From positions 1-64,000 of the forward strand of contig DBBU01000044.1 of NCBI GenBank assembly GCA_002292365.1: DNA of 64,000 bases. The letters are read 5' to 3'. Numbering within the stretch: position 1 is the first letter of the stretch; every line of letters starts with the position of its first letter. Both the position numbers and the translations under genes were made by a program. The notes under the pieces were generated by a model, which was given only the letters and a program-made list of their open reading frames with translations, was not told where the DNA came from and did no database searches. Origin of the DNA: Flammeovirgaceae bacterium UBA976. Lineage in GTDB: Bacteria; Bacteroidota; Bacteroidia; Cytophagales; Cyclobacteriaceae. This document shows, in pieces, positions 1-8,999 of this stretch.

Positions 1-46
1 GGCTTTTTTTATGACCTATTTTATTTAGGAGTACTATCTTTATCCT

Positions 47-805
47 ATGAGTACGATTGATTTGAACTGTGATCTAGGTGAAGGCTTTGGTAACTATACA
101 GCTGGACCCGATGTCTCGCTCTTAAAGTATATCAGTAGTTGCAGTATTGCCTGTGGTTATCATGCAGGAGATCCATTGATCATTCAAAGTACGATAAAGG
201 AAGCGCTTAAGCGAAATATAAGTATTGGTGCACATCCTTCCTATCCTGACCGACAAGGTTTTGGTAGGCGCTCAATGCGTTTAAATACTAAAGAGCATTT
301 CGCCTTTGTATTGTACCAGGTATCAGCTATCAAAGGGATGGTTGAAAGTCAAGGGGGCCAACTCAAGCACGTTAAGCCTCATGGAGCTTTGTACAATGAT
401 GCGGCCTCAGATGAGAACATCACCCGAAATATATATGAAGCGATCGCCTCCATTGATGAGGGTCTATGTGTTTATGGGTTGTCTAATACAGCCCATGAGC
501 ATGTGGCCAAAAAATTGGGGATTCCTTTTATTTCAGAAGCGTTTGCCGATCGAAGGTATCATTCGGACAGCACCCTTGTTGCTAGATTCAATTCAGCAGC
601 GATATTGGAAAATACAGACGAGGTAATTCAACAAGTGATGTCGTTAATTCATCATCAGGAGGTCGTCAGTATCGAAGGTCAAAAAATCAATATTCCTGCA
701 AAAACGATCTGTTTTCATGGGGATCATCCGCAGACGCTGCTAATACTAAAGGAGGTACATAAGACCTTATTGGAGGCCAATATTAAGATTAAGCTTAGTA
801 TCTGA
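47..805 (+). CDS. pxpA: 5-oxoprolinase subunit A (LamB/YcsF family)
   Basis: A 252-residue protein of the LamB/YcsF family. It begins with the family hallmark DLNCDLGEGFG (residues 5-15) and carries the conserved IACGYHAGDP and GAHPSYPDR segments, which supply the acidic and histidine residues of the active site, plus KPHGALYN further on. In the known PxpABC enzyme this subunit takes part in the ATP-dependent opening of 5-oxo-L-proline (pyroglutamate) to L-glutamate in the cytoplasm. Length is normal for the family. The stop codon shares one base with the pxpB start (TGATG), so the two are translationally coupled. A TATCTTTA string lies just ahead of the start codon and resembles the Bacteroidota -7 box, but would give an almost leaderless message, so I do not call it. 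Family assignment is secure; activity is inferred. Confidence 0.95.
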   Translation: MSTIDLNCDLGEGFGNYTAGPDVSLLKYISSCSIACGYHAGDPLIIQSTIKEALKRNISIGAHPSYPDRQGFGRRSMRLNTKEHFAFVLYQVSAIKGMVESQGGQLKHVKPHGALYNDAASDENITRNIYEAIASIDEGLCVYGLSNTAHEHVAKKLGIPFISEAFADRRYHSDSTLVARFNSAAILENTDEVIQQVMSLIHHQEVVSIEGQKINIPAKTICFHGDHPQTLLILKEVHKTLLEANIKIKLSI

Positions 806-1470
806 TGGGTAGTATACGATGGCGATATTTAGGTGAAGATGCCATTGAGATTTCAGATATCTCATCCAATATCCATATTCAGTTAGGCCTCAGAGATTAT
901 TTAAAAGGCTTCCCGAAATTGGGGATTGCCTCTTTTATGTTTACCGATAAAACCCTTACTCTAGTTTCGGAAAAGTATGGTTTTATGTCCGTATCGCATA
1001 TTATTGATCGAGTGGCAGCCTACCAACATAAGGTGAATGAAAATGTGAGGTTACCTTTGCGTATTATTCCGATTTGCTATGACGAAGCGTTTGCTTTAGA
1101 TCAGCGAAAACTGGAGGACATTTGTAAATTGGACTATGAGGAGATCATCGCTTTGCATTTAAATGTGGAATATACGGTAGCGATGTTTGGTTTTATGCCC
1201 GGTTTTCCCTACCTCAATGGGCTTCCCTTGTCATTGTCTATTCCTCGGTTAAAAAGCCCCAGAAAAATCATACCCAAAGGATCGGTGGGCATTGCCAATG
1301 AGATGTGCGGTATTTATCCTAATCAGACTCCTGGCGGCTGGCATATTATCGGTCGCTCTCCTTTATCTTTATTTGATCCATCGAAGAATGTAATGCCTTT
1401 GACCTTAGGACAAATGGTCAAATTTGAGCGTATTTCAAAAAAGGATTTTGATGGATTTACCTTTAATTAG
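805..1470 (+). CDS. pxpB: 5-oxoprolinase subunit B (KipI family, carboxyltransferase C/D-like)
   Basis: A 221-residue KipI/PxpB protein. The second half holds the family's conserved blocks FGFMPGFPYL (about residues 129-138), a PRKIIPKGSVGIA-type stretch and QTPGGWHIIGRSP near the end, all diagnostic of the allophanate-hydrolase subunit 1 fold. The family forms a complex with PxpC and with PxpA makes ATP-dependent 5-oxoprolinase. The start ATG overlaps the pxpA stop by one base, and the gene's end overlaps pxpC by 20 bases, so the three genes form one tightly coupled unit. In Bacillus the homologue KipI also inhibits the sporulation kinase KinA; nothing here suggests that role. Length is normal. 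Confidence 0.94.
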   Translation: MGSIRWRYLGEDAIEISDISSNIHIQLGLRDYLKGFPKLGIASFMFTDKTLTLVSEKYGFMSVSHIIDRVAAYQHKVNENVRLPLRIIPICYDEAFALDQRKLEDICKLDYEEIIALHLNVEYTVAMFGFMPGFPYLNGLPLSLSIPRLKSPRKIIPKGSVGIANEMCGIYPNQTPGGWHIIGRSPLSLFDPSKNVMPLTLGQMVKFERISKKDFDGFTFN

Positions 1471-2407
1471 AATAATTAATAGCGGAAATTTAAGTACGCT
1501 ACAAGCTGTTTGCCGTTTTGGTTTTAGCGATTTTGGGATACCTAAGTCAGGATTTCAGGATCGTATCAGTGCCCATTTGGCTAATTGGTTGGTGGGAAAT
1601 AAGAGGTTTAATACGCTCATAGAGAGTTATGCAAATTATTTTGAGTTTGAGGTAATTAATGATTGTAGTATGGGCGTACAAGGGGCCTGTTCTGAAATCA
1701 GAATCAACGGTCAATCGGTATCCTTGGATCAAGCACACCATCTCAGGGTTAATGATCGTATTCAGCTATTTAATAACACCTATGGTGCCATTTTATACCT
1801 TGCTATGGCTGGGGGTTTTACTGCAACCGAAGTGTTGGGGAGTACATCTACAGATATCGCCAACGGGCTGGGGGGATTGAACGGATTACCATTAGCATCA
1901 CAGGATATTTTGAAGGGATCAAAGTTCAATATGCTGAGGCAGGCCCGCAGCATTCCAGAAGGCCTTTCTTCTCGTGGATATTTTTCAAAAAATGTTACGG
2001 TACATGTGATCGCGGGACCAGAGGACTATTTATTTACCAAGGAGGTTATTGATAATTTTTATTCGCATGCTTTTTTGTTATCAGCGGAAATCAGTCGTGT
2101 TGGTTATCGCTTGACAGGGCATCCTATTCATGTGGATTCCTATGATATCCCTTCCAAAACAGTATTACCAGGAACGATTCAAATACCACCTTCGGGTGAT
2201 CCTATTATTTTGATGGCCGATGGTCCTGTTACGGGAGGCTATCCCAGAATGGGAGTAGTAGCCAAGGTAGATCAACCTATTTTGGCTCAATTACGTTCGG
2301 GTGGTCGGGTGAGATTTCTTGCTTGCCTTCCTGAAGAGGCCCGAACTCGAGAGGCCAATCAACGTCAATGGATTGAGGAACTTTACCATAAAAAAACGGA
2401 AAGGTAA
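1451..2407 (+). CDS. pxpC: 5-oxoprolinase subunit C (KipA family)
   Basis: A KipA/PxpC-type biotin-dependent carboxyltransferase-like protein of about 318 residues. I place the start at the ATG at 1451 rather than the in-frame ATG at 1424: from 1451 the protein opens with PLIRIINSGNLSTLQ, the usual beginning of the family, an AAGGA string sits just upstream, and the overlap with pxpB shrinks to 20 bases. Conserved blocks include FGFSDFGIPKSGFQD, LAMAGGF and, late in the protein, ADGPVTGGYPRMGVVAKVD. With PxpA and PxpB it should convert 5-oxoproline to glutamate using ATP. The 3' end forms the left arm of a hairpin that terminates the opposing floA operon. Confidence 0.94.
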   Translation: MDLPLIRIINSGNLSTLQAVCRFGFSDFGIPKSGFQDRISAHLANWLVGNKRFNTLIESYANYFEFEVINDCSMGVQGACSEIRINGQSVSLDQAHHLRVNDRIQLFNNTYGAILYLAMAGGFTATEVLGSTSTDIANGLGGLNGLPLASQDILKGSKFNMLRQARSIPEGLSSRGYFSKNVTVHVIAGPEDYLFTKEVIDNFYSHAFLLSAEISRVGYRLTGHPIHVDSYDIPSKTVLPGTIQIPPSGDPIILMADGPVTGGYPRMGVVAKVDQPILAQLRSGGRVRFLACLPEEARTREANQRQWIEELYHKKTER

Positions 2408-2421
2408 AGTCCTTTCCGTTT
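2388..2421 (-). terminator. Rho-independent terminator of the proS-nfeD-floA operon
   Basis: Perfect 11-bp inverted repeat, AAACGGAAAGG (2394-2404) and CCTTTCCGTTT (2411-2421), with a 6-nt loop. Read on the minus strand the stem is followed by a run of T residues (the A run at 2390-2396), as expected of an intrinsic terminator for floA, which ends at 2447. On the plus strand the T run is short, so it is a weaker terminator for pxpC. The left arm lies inside the last codons of pxpC. Confidence 0.8.
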
Positions 2422-2446
2422 CACTTATTTCTTAAAAGATTCAGAA

Positions 2447-3457
2447 CTATTCCTTTTTGTTCTTGTCACTTCCAGCGATTGAATTTCTCATATCCGTATC
2501 TGCTTCAATATTTTGAAATTTATAATAATCCATGATACCAAGCTGACCCTTTTTAAAAGCCTCAGCAATAGCCATCGGGATGGCCGCCTCCGCTTCAATG
2601 ACTTTGGCTCGGGCTTCTTGTGCTTTTGCAGTCATTTCTTGTTCTAGGGCAACCGCCATGGCCCGACGCTCTTCCGCTTTTGCCTCGGCCACCCTAAGGT
2701 CAGCCGCTGCCTGATCGGTTTGTAGCTTAGCCCCAATATTGGTGCCCACATCTACGTCTGCTATGTCAATTGATAGTATCTCGAATGCGGTCCCTGCATC
2801 TAAACCACGTCCCAAGACCAACTTTGAGATTTTGTCTGGATCTTGTAAAACTTCTTTGTGTGAAGCGGCAGAACCGACGGAGGTTACAATACCTTCACCC
2901 ACACGTGCCAAAATAGTTTCTTCACCAGCACCTCCCACCAATTGCTGAATATTAGCTCGTATTGTAACCCTGGCTTTTGCAATGAGCTGAATGCCATCAG
3001 CTGCTACTGCTGCGACAGATGGAGTATTGATTACTTTCGGATTGACAGATATCTGAACAGCTTCAAAGACATCACGCCCAGCCAAATCGATGGCTGTAGC
3101 TTGACGGAACGTAAGGTTAATATTCGCTTTTTCAGCCGAGATTAAAGCCTTTATGACCAAGGGAACATCTCCACCGGCTAAATAATGCGTTTCTAAATCC
3201 GAGGATCTCATTTGCCGTTTGATTTTAGAAACTTCATCCTCAAGTGTCAGTCCTGCTTTGGTAGCTGTAATCATTTGATTCACAATAATGGAAGGGGGTA
3301 CTTTACGTATCCTCATGAAAATGAGCTCGAGGAGTCCCACACGGACACCGGAAAAAATGGCCGTAATCCATAAATTAATGGGGACAAAATAAAAAAATAC
3401 AAGAACGCCTACAATGACGGCGATGACGCTAATAATTAATCCTAAGCTACTTACCAT
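2447..3457 (-). CDS. floA: Flotillin-like protein FloA (SPFH domain, former UPF0365)
   Basis: A 336-residue FloA/YqfA-type flotillin. A hydrophobic N-terminus (about residues 4-40) anchors or re-enters the membrane, followed by the SPFH-like region with the family segments [22 protein letters not shown] and [11 protein letters not shown] (about residues 48-150), then an Ala/Glu-rich coiled stretch (about residues 235-300) that mediates oligomerisation. The end ([18 protein letters not shown]) is characteristic. In Bacillus, FloA scaffolds functional membrane microdomains together with an NfeD-type partner. Here an NfeD-like gene lies only 3 bases upstream on the same strand, which supports that pairing. 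A clear terminator lies just downstream. Start and length fit the family. Confidence 0.95.
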   Translation of the reverse strand: MVSSLGLIISVIAVIVGVLVFFYFVPINLWITAIFSGVRVGLLELIFMRIRKVPPSIIVNQMITATKAGLTLEDEVSKIKRQMRSSDLETHYLAGGDVPLVIKALISAEKANINLTFRQATAIDLAGRDVFEAVQISVNPKVINTPSVAAVAADGIQLIAKARVTIRANIQQLVGGAGEETILARVGEGIVTSVGSAASHKEVLQDPDKISKLVLGRGLDAGTAFEILSIDIADVDVGTNIGAKLQTDQAAADLRVAEAKAEERRAMAVALEQEMTAKAQEARAKVIEAEAAIPMAIAEAFKKGQLGIMDYYKFQNIEADTDMRNSIAGSDKNKKE

Positions 3458-3460
3458 ATT

Positions 3461-3946
3461 TTAAATATTGAGTTGAACATAAACTTTACTGTGATCGATT
3501 TTTATGATTGTTATTTTCTGTCCACTGGATAAAAAATCTCCTTGAGTACGCACTTCGATTTCTTCATTTTCAAAAAGAGCTTTACCCACGGGTTTTAAGT
3601 CAGAAGTAGCCAGACCAACATTCCCAACTTTCAAAGTTATACCAATTGATTCATTGACTGTGCTGGTCATGGTCTCTTTTAAGGAGAACTTCTCCCAAGG
3701 TTGCACTTTTAAGCCATAGATAAAACTAGATATAACAGTAATCAAGGAAATTATCAAGATGAAAAAACCAATGGATGTTCCAAAATACTCAAACCCCAGA
3801 TAAACCCCAAAACCTAAACAAATAGCCCCACCAATTCCCACAAAGGTGGTACCTGGAATAAATATGACTTCAATGATAAGAAGTGATATTCCAAATACAA
3901 TTAATATTAAAATTATAATCCAATCCAAATTAATAAGCTTTTGCAA
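3461..3946 (-). CDS. NfeD-like membrane protein
   Basis: A 161-residue protein with three hydrophobic segments in the first 80 residues (about 9-30, 32-53 and 57-78), then a soluble C-terminal domain of beta strands from about residue 95 to the end ([27 protein letters not shown]), the OB-like NfeD C-terminal domain. This is the short, protease-less NfeD1b-type arrangement that pairs with flotillins, and it lies 3 bases ahead of floA. Its start codon lies inside the 3' end of proS (17-base overlap), so the three genes are co-transcribed. Its precise role is unproved; members are thought to help flotillin assembly. Confidence 0.85.
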   Translation of the reverse strand: MQKLINLDWIIILILIVFGISLLIIEVIFIPGTTFVGIGGAICLGFGVYLGFEYFGTSIGFFILIISLITVISSFIYGLKVQPWEKFSLKETMTSTVNESIGITLKVGNVGLATSDLKPVGKALFENEEIEVRTQGDFLSSGQKITIIKIDHSKVYVQLNI

Positions 3947-5405
3947 ACAAGACTCTCTTGGTAGACGGATTACCGGTCACCATACACTTTCCCGATTCTT
4001 TATTACCCTCTAAAGGTATACAACGGATGGTAGCTTTTGTCTCTTCTTTGATTTTATTTTCTGTTTCTAGGGTACCATCCCAGTGGGCATAAACAAACCC
4101 TCCTTTGTTTTCGAGCAACGCCTTAAATTCAACATAAGTATCTGCTTGATGAGTATTTTGCTCTTTAAAATGTTGAGCCTTATTATAAATGTTAGACTGA
4201 ATCTCTTTTAATAAAGAGTGAATTTTATCTTCAATCCCATCCATAGGATAACTCTTTTTTTCTTTGGTATCTCTTCTAGCTATCTCCAACGTTCTACTAT
4301 CTAAATCTTTTGGACCAATAGCGATTCGCAAGGGGACTCCTTTGAGCTCATATTCAGCAAATTTCCATCCCGGCTTATGAGTGTCTCGACGATCAAACTT
4401 AACGCTGATGCCTTTCGAAATGAGTGAGTTACGAATTTTATCTGCTTTTTGGGCAATCTCTTCCAATTGCTCTTCTCCCTTGTAGATAGGGATGATCACG
4501 ACTTGAATGGGAGCTAAATTTGGTGGAAGCACCAAACCATCATCATCACTGTGTGCCATAATGAGCGCACCCATCAGTCGCGTACTTACTCCCCAAGAGG
4601 TCCCCCAAACCAAGTCTTCTTTGCCTGCCTTGTTCGTGAATTTAACATTAAAAGCCTTGGCGAAATTTTGACCTAAAAAATGAGAAGTACCTGCTTGCAG
4701 CGCTTTACCATCTTGCATCAAAGCTTCAATACAATAAGTATCCACGGCTCCTGCAAATCGTTCACTTTCAGATTTAACTCCCTTAACCACAGGTAAGGCC
4801 ATATATTTTTCAGCAAAATCACCATAAACATTCAGCATTTGTTTGGTTTCAGCGACGGCTTCTCCTTGGGTAGCATGTGCCGTATGTCCTTCTTGCCATA
4901 AAAACTCGGCGGTTCTTAAAAAGAGGCGGGTTCGCATTTCCCACCGGACGACATTGGCCCATTGATTAATTAACAAAGGGAGATCCCGATAGGATTGAAT
5001 CCAGTTTTTATACGTATCCCAAATGACTGTTTCAGAGGTGGGGCGAACGATTAATTCTTCTTCTAATTTGGCGTCTGGATCTACGACCAATCCTTTGCCA
5101 TCTTCATCATTTTTTAATCTGTAGTGAGTGACTACCGCGCATTCTTTGGCAAACCCTTCGACATGATCTGCTTCCTTGCTGAGATATGATTTAGGGATAA
5201 AAAGTGGGAAATAAGCATTTTCATGTCCTGTATTTTTGAACATGATATCCAATTGTTGTTGCATTTTCTCCCAAATAGAAAAACCATAGGGTTTAATAAT
5301 CATGCAACCTCTGACAGGTGAATTCTCAGCTAATCCTGCCTTTTTAACCAATTCATTGTACCATAATGAATAATCTTCTGCTCTGCTCGGTATTGCTTTG
5401 GCCAT
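3930..5405 (-). CDS. proS: Prolyl-tRNA synthetase (archaeal/eukaryotic-type, type 3)
   Basis: A 491-residue class II ProRS that charges tRNA-Pro. It starts [19 protein letters not shown] and carries motif 2 ([21 protein letters not shown]) and motif 3 ([16 protein letters not shown]), then an anticodon-binding domain (about residues 290-400) and a C-terminal domain ending in KRVLFAKAY. The lack of the bacterial INS editing insertion and the presence of the C-terminal extension mark the archaeal/eukaryotic-like form common in Bacteroidota. Its end overlaps the NfeD-like gene by 17 bases. A Bacteroidota-type -7 box sits about 60 bases upstream on the minus strand. Confidence 0.97.
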   Translation of the reverse strand: MAKAIPSRAEDYSLWYNELVKKAGLAENSPVRGCMIIKPYGFSIWEKMQQQLDIMFKNTGHENAYFPLFIPKSYLSKEADHVEGFAKECAVVTHYRLKNDEDGKGLVVDPDAKLEEELIVRPTSETVIWDTYKNWIQSYRDLPLLINQWANVVRWEMRTRLFLRTAEFLWQEGHTAHATQGEAVAETKQMLNVYGDFAEKYMALPVVKGVKSESERFAGAVDTYCIEALMQDGKALQAGTSHFLGQNFAKAFNVKFTNKAGKEDLVWGTSWGVSTRLMGALIMAHSDDDGLVLPPNLAPIQVVIIPIYKGEEQLEEIAQKADKIRNSLISKGISVKFDRRDTHKPGWKFAEYELKGVPLRIAIGPKDLDSRTLEIARRDTKEKKSYPMDGIEDKIHSLLKEIQSNIYNKAQHFKEQNTHQADTYVEFKALLENKGGFVYAHWDGTLETENKIKEETKATIRCIPLEGNKESGKCMVTGNPSTKRVLFAKAY

Positions 5406-5466
5406 TTATTTTTGAGTTTGGTATAGTAATTGCAATGAAATTATTGAAGTCAACATTTAAAAAGTC

Positions 5467-5474
5467 CAAATATA
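5467..5474 (-). promoter_or_regulatory. Probable -7 box of the proS operon
   Basis: On the minus strand this reads TATATTTG, a full match to the Bacteroidota -7 consensus TAnnTTTG. It would start transcription about 55 bases before the proS start codon at 5405. No good TTTG is seen at the -33 spacing, so this rests on the -7 box and position alone. Confidence 0.5.
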
Positions 5475-5529
5475 GCTTTTTGATGATTGAAACTTGGTTA
5501 GGATTGATTAAATTTAAAAAATTATAGCT

Positions 5530-6888
5530 ATGAAAAAATATATAAAAAGTTCCGGAATATTTTTATTTGTTTTAATTCTTTCAATTTTTAATACCATCCT
5601 CGCTCAAGAATACGATGACATGTATTTTACCAAGGCGGATAGAAAGCAAACAGATTTTAACCTGAAAGCGAATCGCGGGGATGCAATGAGGGTTATGTCA
5701 GCTTTTGAGGATGATGATTTGGAGGAAGTTTATTTGGATAAAAACATAAATCCTGAATACATAGCAAAGTATCAAGTCCAATCAGATAAAAAGTCATCAA
5801 GACGAAATCAAGAGGTAGACTATTATCCTGAAACTACCTCTACTAATATTTCAAGCACCAGTGGTTATTTCAATAACTATGAGCGTCAAGCTACCATCTA
5901 TACCCCAGCTGCGTTTAACATTAATGTTGTTAGTTCGTATGGATTTTCGAGATTTAATAATCGATTTATGTACGGCTATGATCCATTTGGTAATGTTTGG
6001 ATGAGTGATTTTTACAGTCCTTACGCCTATGGTGTTTATGGGTACAATCCTTATGATCCCTTTGGCTATGGTTTTTCAAGACCTTTTTACTCATCTAGTT
6101 TCAATAATCCTTATTACTATTCAAATGTCCGTGCCTTTAATAATTATTATTGTCCACCTGCTTACAGCTACAATACAGGTTACAATTCCGTGGTTTTAGC
6201 CGAAGGCTACGAAGAAGTGCGCAGAGCCAAGGTGATTGGACCTAGAGGATCAGGAGGATCTCAGGCCGTGGTTAGGCGTGGTATGAATGAATCTAGATCC
6301 ACAGATCTAAATAGAAGATTGAGTAGTACAAATATTCGCTCCAATTCATCAAGGGCAACAGATTTGGGAAATCAAAAATCTCAAAATGAATACTTTGATC
6401 GGTCCGTTAGCAGAGAAAGAACCAATGAATCCTATACGAGATCTAATGCGGTTGAAACCCAAAGTCGAAGCAATTCGGCACGTTATGCGACCAGTTTGAA
6501 TCGCAGCACTGCGACCGTGAACAAGGAGCGGTCAACAGTTATTGAAAATAACAGGGGAGTAGCTACACAAATGAATTCGGCTAGGCGTTATAGTACAACG
6601 AATATGCCTGAGCGCAGAAATGACTTTAACTTGCCTACCAGCGGTGATACGCGAAATAGTTATCAAAAGACAGATACACAGTACTCATCAGGCTCTGCCT
6701 CTTCAGGATTTAAAGCAAATTCAACAAGCACTTCTTCGACCTCTAGATCTTATGCGCCTTCGAGCAATAGTTCTTCGGGTTCTTCTAGAAGTTACAGCGC
6801 ACCTAGTTCTTCGGGGAGTCGTTCCTCTGGAAGTTCTTCAGGAAGTAGATCTTCGGGTACCAGTTCTTCAAGATTGAATAAAAATTAA
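5530..6888 (+). CDS. Secreted low-complexity protein, Tyr/Phe/Asn-rich core and Ser/Arg-rich tail, unknown function
   Basis: I do not recognise a named family in this 452-residue protein. It begins with a signal peptide (KKYIKSSGIFLFVLILSIF, probable cleavage after Ala in TILAQ near residues 24-26). Residues about 25-110 are acidic and polar. Residues about 120-215 are dominated by Tyr, Phe, Asn, Gly and Pro in YGYNPYDPFGYGF-like stretches, resembling adhesive or prion-like low-complexity segments. From about 225 to the end the protein is rich in Ser, Arg, Asn and Thr and finishes in SGSRSSG-type tandem repeats. No cysteines occur in the mature part and no enzymatic motif is visible. The reading frame is intact, uninterrupted and followed 20 bases later by an outer membrane protein gene, which suggests an envelope location. 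Related Ser/Arg-tailed secreted proteins occur across Bacteroidota without known function. Confidence 0.75.
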   Translation: MKKYIKSSGIFLFVLILSIFNTILAQEYDDMYFTKADRKQTDFNLKANRGDAMRVMSAFEDDDLEEVYLDKNINPEYIAKYQVQSDKKSSRRNQEVDYYPETTSTNISSTSGYFNNYERQATIYTPAAFNINVVSSYGFSRFNNRFMYGYDPFGNVWMSDFYSPYAYGVYGYNPYDPFGYGFSRPFYSSSFNNPYYYSNVRAFNNYYCPPAYSYNTGYNSVVLAEGYEEVRRAKVIGPRGSGGSQAVVRRGMNESRSTDLNRRLSSTNIRSNSSRATDLGNQKSQNEYFDRSVSRERTNESYTRSNAVETQSRSNSARYATSLNRSTATVNKERSTVIENNRGVATQMNSARRYSTTNMPERRNDFNLPTSGDTRNSYQKTDTQYSSGSASSGFKANSTSTSSTSRSYAPSSNSSSGSSRSYSAPSSSGSRSSGSSSGSRSSGTSSSRLNKN

Positions 6889-6908
6889 ATTTTAACTCTA
6901 GGCCGAAT

Positions 6909-8507
6909 ATGGATAGATTAATTTATTTCTTGGTTGGGATATTTATGTGCTCTTTTTTGAGTAGTCAGGCCCAGTTTGGCTATTACGAACAAGCCTTACA
7001 ATTCAGTCAGACTTCTTTTGGGGGTACGGCAAGAATTCAGGGTATTGGCGGGGCTCAGGTAGCATTAGGTGGGGACTTGAGCCATGCCAGTTCTAATCCA
7101 GCAGGTTTGGGATTTTATAATCGAGGGGCGTTTTCGATCACACCAGGATTAAATTTTCATAAAACCGAGTCTGATTATTTAAAGCAATCTAATCTTGATA
7201 AAAAAGTAAACTTTAATATCGCCCAACTGGGGTTGTCTTTTTATTTTGGAGATGGAGACATTGCTACTCAACCGATCAGAGGTAGTTCTTTTGCCATCAC
7301 CGTAGATCGAGTCAATGACTTTTATAATGAGACCTATTATCAAAGCGAAAATTATAATAATTCATATATCAATACTGTGGTAGAAAACCCCTTTGATGAC
7401 CCCACATTAACGTCAACTTTTTACGATCAGTTTTTGATCAATCCTCATCCAAATAATTACGAATTTTATCCAGGCTTTGAAGAACTCGTTGGTTATGATA
7501 CGATCCCTAATTATCCAGGATACAGTAGCCCGTTTGAATTCAGCAGACCCACTCAGAGTAACAATATTGTGACCGAGGGCAGCCAATATGCCATTAATTT
7601 TGCTTATGGGGCTAATTATATGGATTGGCTTTATTTTGGGGCAAGTTTGTCTGTGAATTCACTTGATTATAAAAAAGTGGAAAATTATAATGAGTTTGAT
7701 TATTTCTATTACGAACAAGATGGGTCTTTAACATCTGAAGATGCGCTGGATAATATCACCATACGAAATCAGTTATCTATAGTTGGAACGGGAGCGGGAG
7801 CTAATTTCGGAATCATTGTTAGGCCTTTGTCCCATCTGATATTGGGTTTATCTTATGCGACACCCAGCTTCATGCGACTTGACGAAGAATTTTTCAATGA
7901 TATAAGTACGAATTACTTTGATAACTATGACTATGTTTCGGTCACTTTTGATACCGAGGACATAGATGATGATCCTCAAACTAGATTTGTTGAGAATATA
8001 TCCGAATTGGCTGTTTTCGAAGAATTGGGTGATATTCTCGTCTCAACTTATACCTTGACGACCCCAGGAAAATTTAATATTGGACTCTCGTATTTTTTGG
8101 GAAAAAATGGCTTTTTAACTGGAGAAATTGAATTTAAGGATTACAGCAACCTTTTCCTGAATGGAAAGGATTTTGACCTATCTGCAGACAATCAAGAAAT
8201 TAAGGAACGCTATAAATCAGTGCTCAATTATCGGATAGGGGCAGAATATAAAATAGGTAGCTTTCAGTTGAGGGGGGGCTACGGATTTCAAGAGGATCCT
8301 TACACATCTTCAAATTATAACAGAAATACGGATCAATTCAGTATAGGATTTGGATATCGAGAAGCCGACTTTTTTATTGATTTTGCCCTTACGCACCAAC
8401 GTATGAAAAGGTACGTTTCACCTTATTACATAGAAGTGAATCAACCGATTGCAAAGCTTTCTGACTATCAGACGACAGCTTTACTTACCTTTGGATTGAA
8501 TTTTTAG
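6909..8507 (+). CDS. OmpP1/FadL/TodX-type outer membrane beta-barrel protein
   Basis: A 532-residue predicted outer membrane protein. A signal peptide (about residues 1-21, ending SSQAQ) precedes a mature N-terminus with the family pattern GTARIQGIGGAQVALGGDLS followed by SSNPAGLGFY, the conserved NPAG plug segment of the FadL/OmpP1 group. The rest alternates aromatic and polar residues as in beta strands and ends with a terminal Phe (LLTFGLNF), the usual barrel assembly signal. FadL-type barrels take up long-chain fatty acids or other hydrophobic compounds; the substrate here cannot be told. The gene follows the low-complexity secreted protein by 20 bases. Its last 27 bases overlap the 3' end of aroK on the other strand. 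Confidence 0.85.
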   Translation: MDRLIYFLVGIFMCSFLSSQAQFGYYEQALQFSQTSFGGTARIQGIGGAQVALGGDLSHASSNPAGLGFYNRGAFSITPGLNFHKTESDYLKQSNLDKKVNFNIAQLGLSFYFGDGDIATQPIRGSSFAITVDRVNDFYNETYYQSENYNNSYINTVVENPFDDPTLTSTFYDQFLINPHPNNYEFYPGFEELVGYDTIPNYPGYSSPFEFSRPTQSNNIVTEGSQYAINFAYGANYMDWLYFGASLSVNSLDYKKVENYNEFDYFYYEQDGSLTSEDALDNITIRNQLSIVGTGAGANFGIIVRPLSHLILGLSYATPSFMRLDEEFFNDISTNYFDNYDYVSVTFDTEDIDDDPQTRFVENISELAVFEELGDILVSTYTLTTPGKFNIGLSYFLGKNGFLTGEIEFKDYSNLFLNGKDFDLSADNQEIKERYKSVLNYRIGAEYKIGSFQLRGGYGFQEDPYTSSNYNRNTDQFSIGFGYREADFFIDFALTHQRMKRYVSPYYIEVNQPIAKLSDYQTTALLTFGLNF

Positions 8508-8999
8508 ATAGGATTGAATTTCTAAGACTTGTTTGGCCTGATTTCCCGGTTCACTAAATATGATCTGTGCTTGGTTATAATATTGGATTCTTTCGACCCG
8601 CATTTGGGTAATGGTTTTTTCTAAATTCTTGTTTTTTAGAAGTGGGCGGTCATGATTTGTCGCTACTCTTTTTACAATAATAGCCACAGGAATGTCAAGA
8701 AAAACGGTAAGACCTGCCGCATTCATTCTGCTCATATTGTCATAAAAACAAGGGGTACCTCCTCCACATGAGAGAATGTCACTACTGGATTTTTCGAGTA
8801 ACTCTTGAAGGGTATTTCTTTCTATTTCTCTGAAATATGCTTCCCCATGTATTTTAAAAAGAGCATCGATACTTTTGTTATTCTTTGACTCAATCAGCTG
8901 ATCTAAATCTACATGATTAAGATTAAGTGCGGAGGCAAGAGATTTTCCAAAGGTGCTTTTACCGGATCCTGGTAGTCCAATTAAGAAGATAGGTTTCAT
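8481..8999 (-). CDS. aroK: Shikimate kinase
   Basis: A 172-residue P-loop kinase. The Walker A motif GLPGSGKST lies at residues 8-16; NHVDLDQLIE (the shikimate-binding Asp) follows at about 28-37; the CGGGTPCF segment gives the conserved GGG of the substrate site, and DRPLL matches the lid region. It phosphorylates shikimate to shikimate 3-phosphate in the aromatic amino acid pathway. The start ATG overlaps the upstream DoxX-family gene by one base (ATGA), so it is the last gene of a DUF1599, DoxX, aroK operon. Its 3' end overlaps the convergent outer membrane protein gene by 27 bases. Confidence 0.95.
   Translation of the reverse strand: MKPIFLIGLPGSGKSTFGKSLASALNLNHVDLDQLIESKNNKSIDALFKIHGEAYFREIERNTLQELLEKSSSDILSCGGGTPCFYDNMSRMNAAGLTVFLDIPVAIIVKRVATNHDRPLLKNKNLEKTITQMRVERIQYYNQAQIIFSEPGNQAKQVLEIQSYLKIQSKGK

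Noticed and set aside
1..46. GGCTTTTTTT at the left edge looks like the tail of a terminator, and TATCTTTA at about 35-42 like a -7 box.
   Set aside because: The left arm of the hairpin is outside the window, and the -7 match lacks the final G and would give an almost leaderless message, so neither can be supported.
6700..6880. Repeated TCTTCGGG/AGTTCTTC units as a possible CRISPR-like or satellite array.
   Set aside because: They are in frame and encode the Ser/Arg/Gly tail of the secreted protein; there are no unique spacers.
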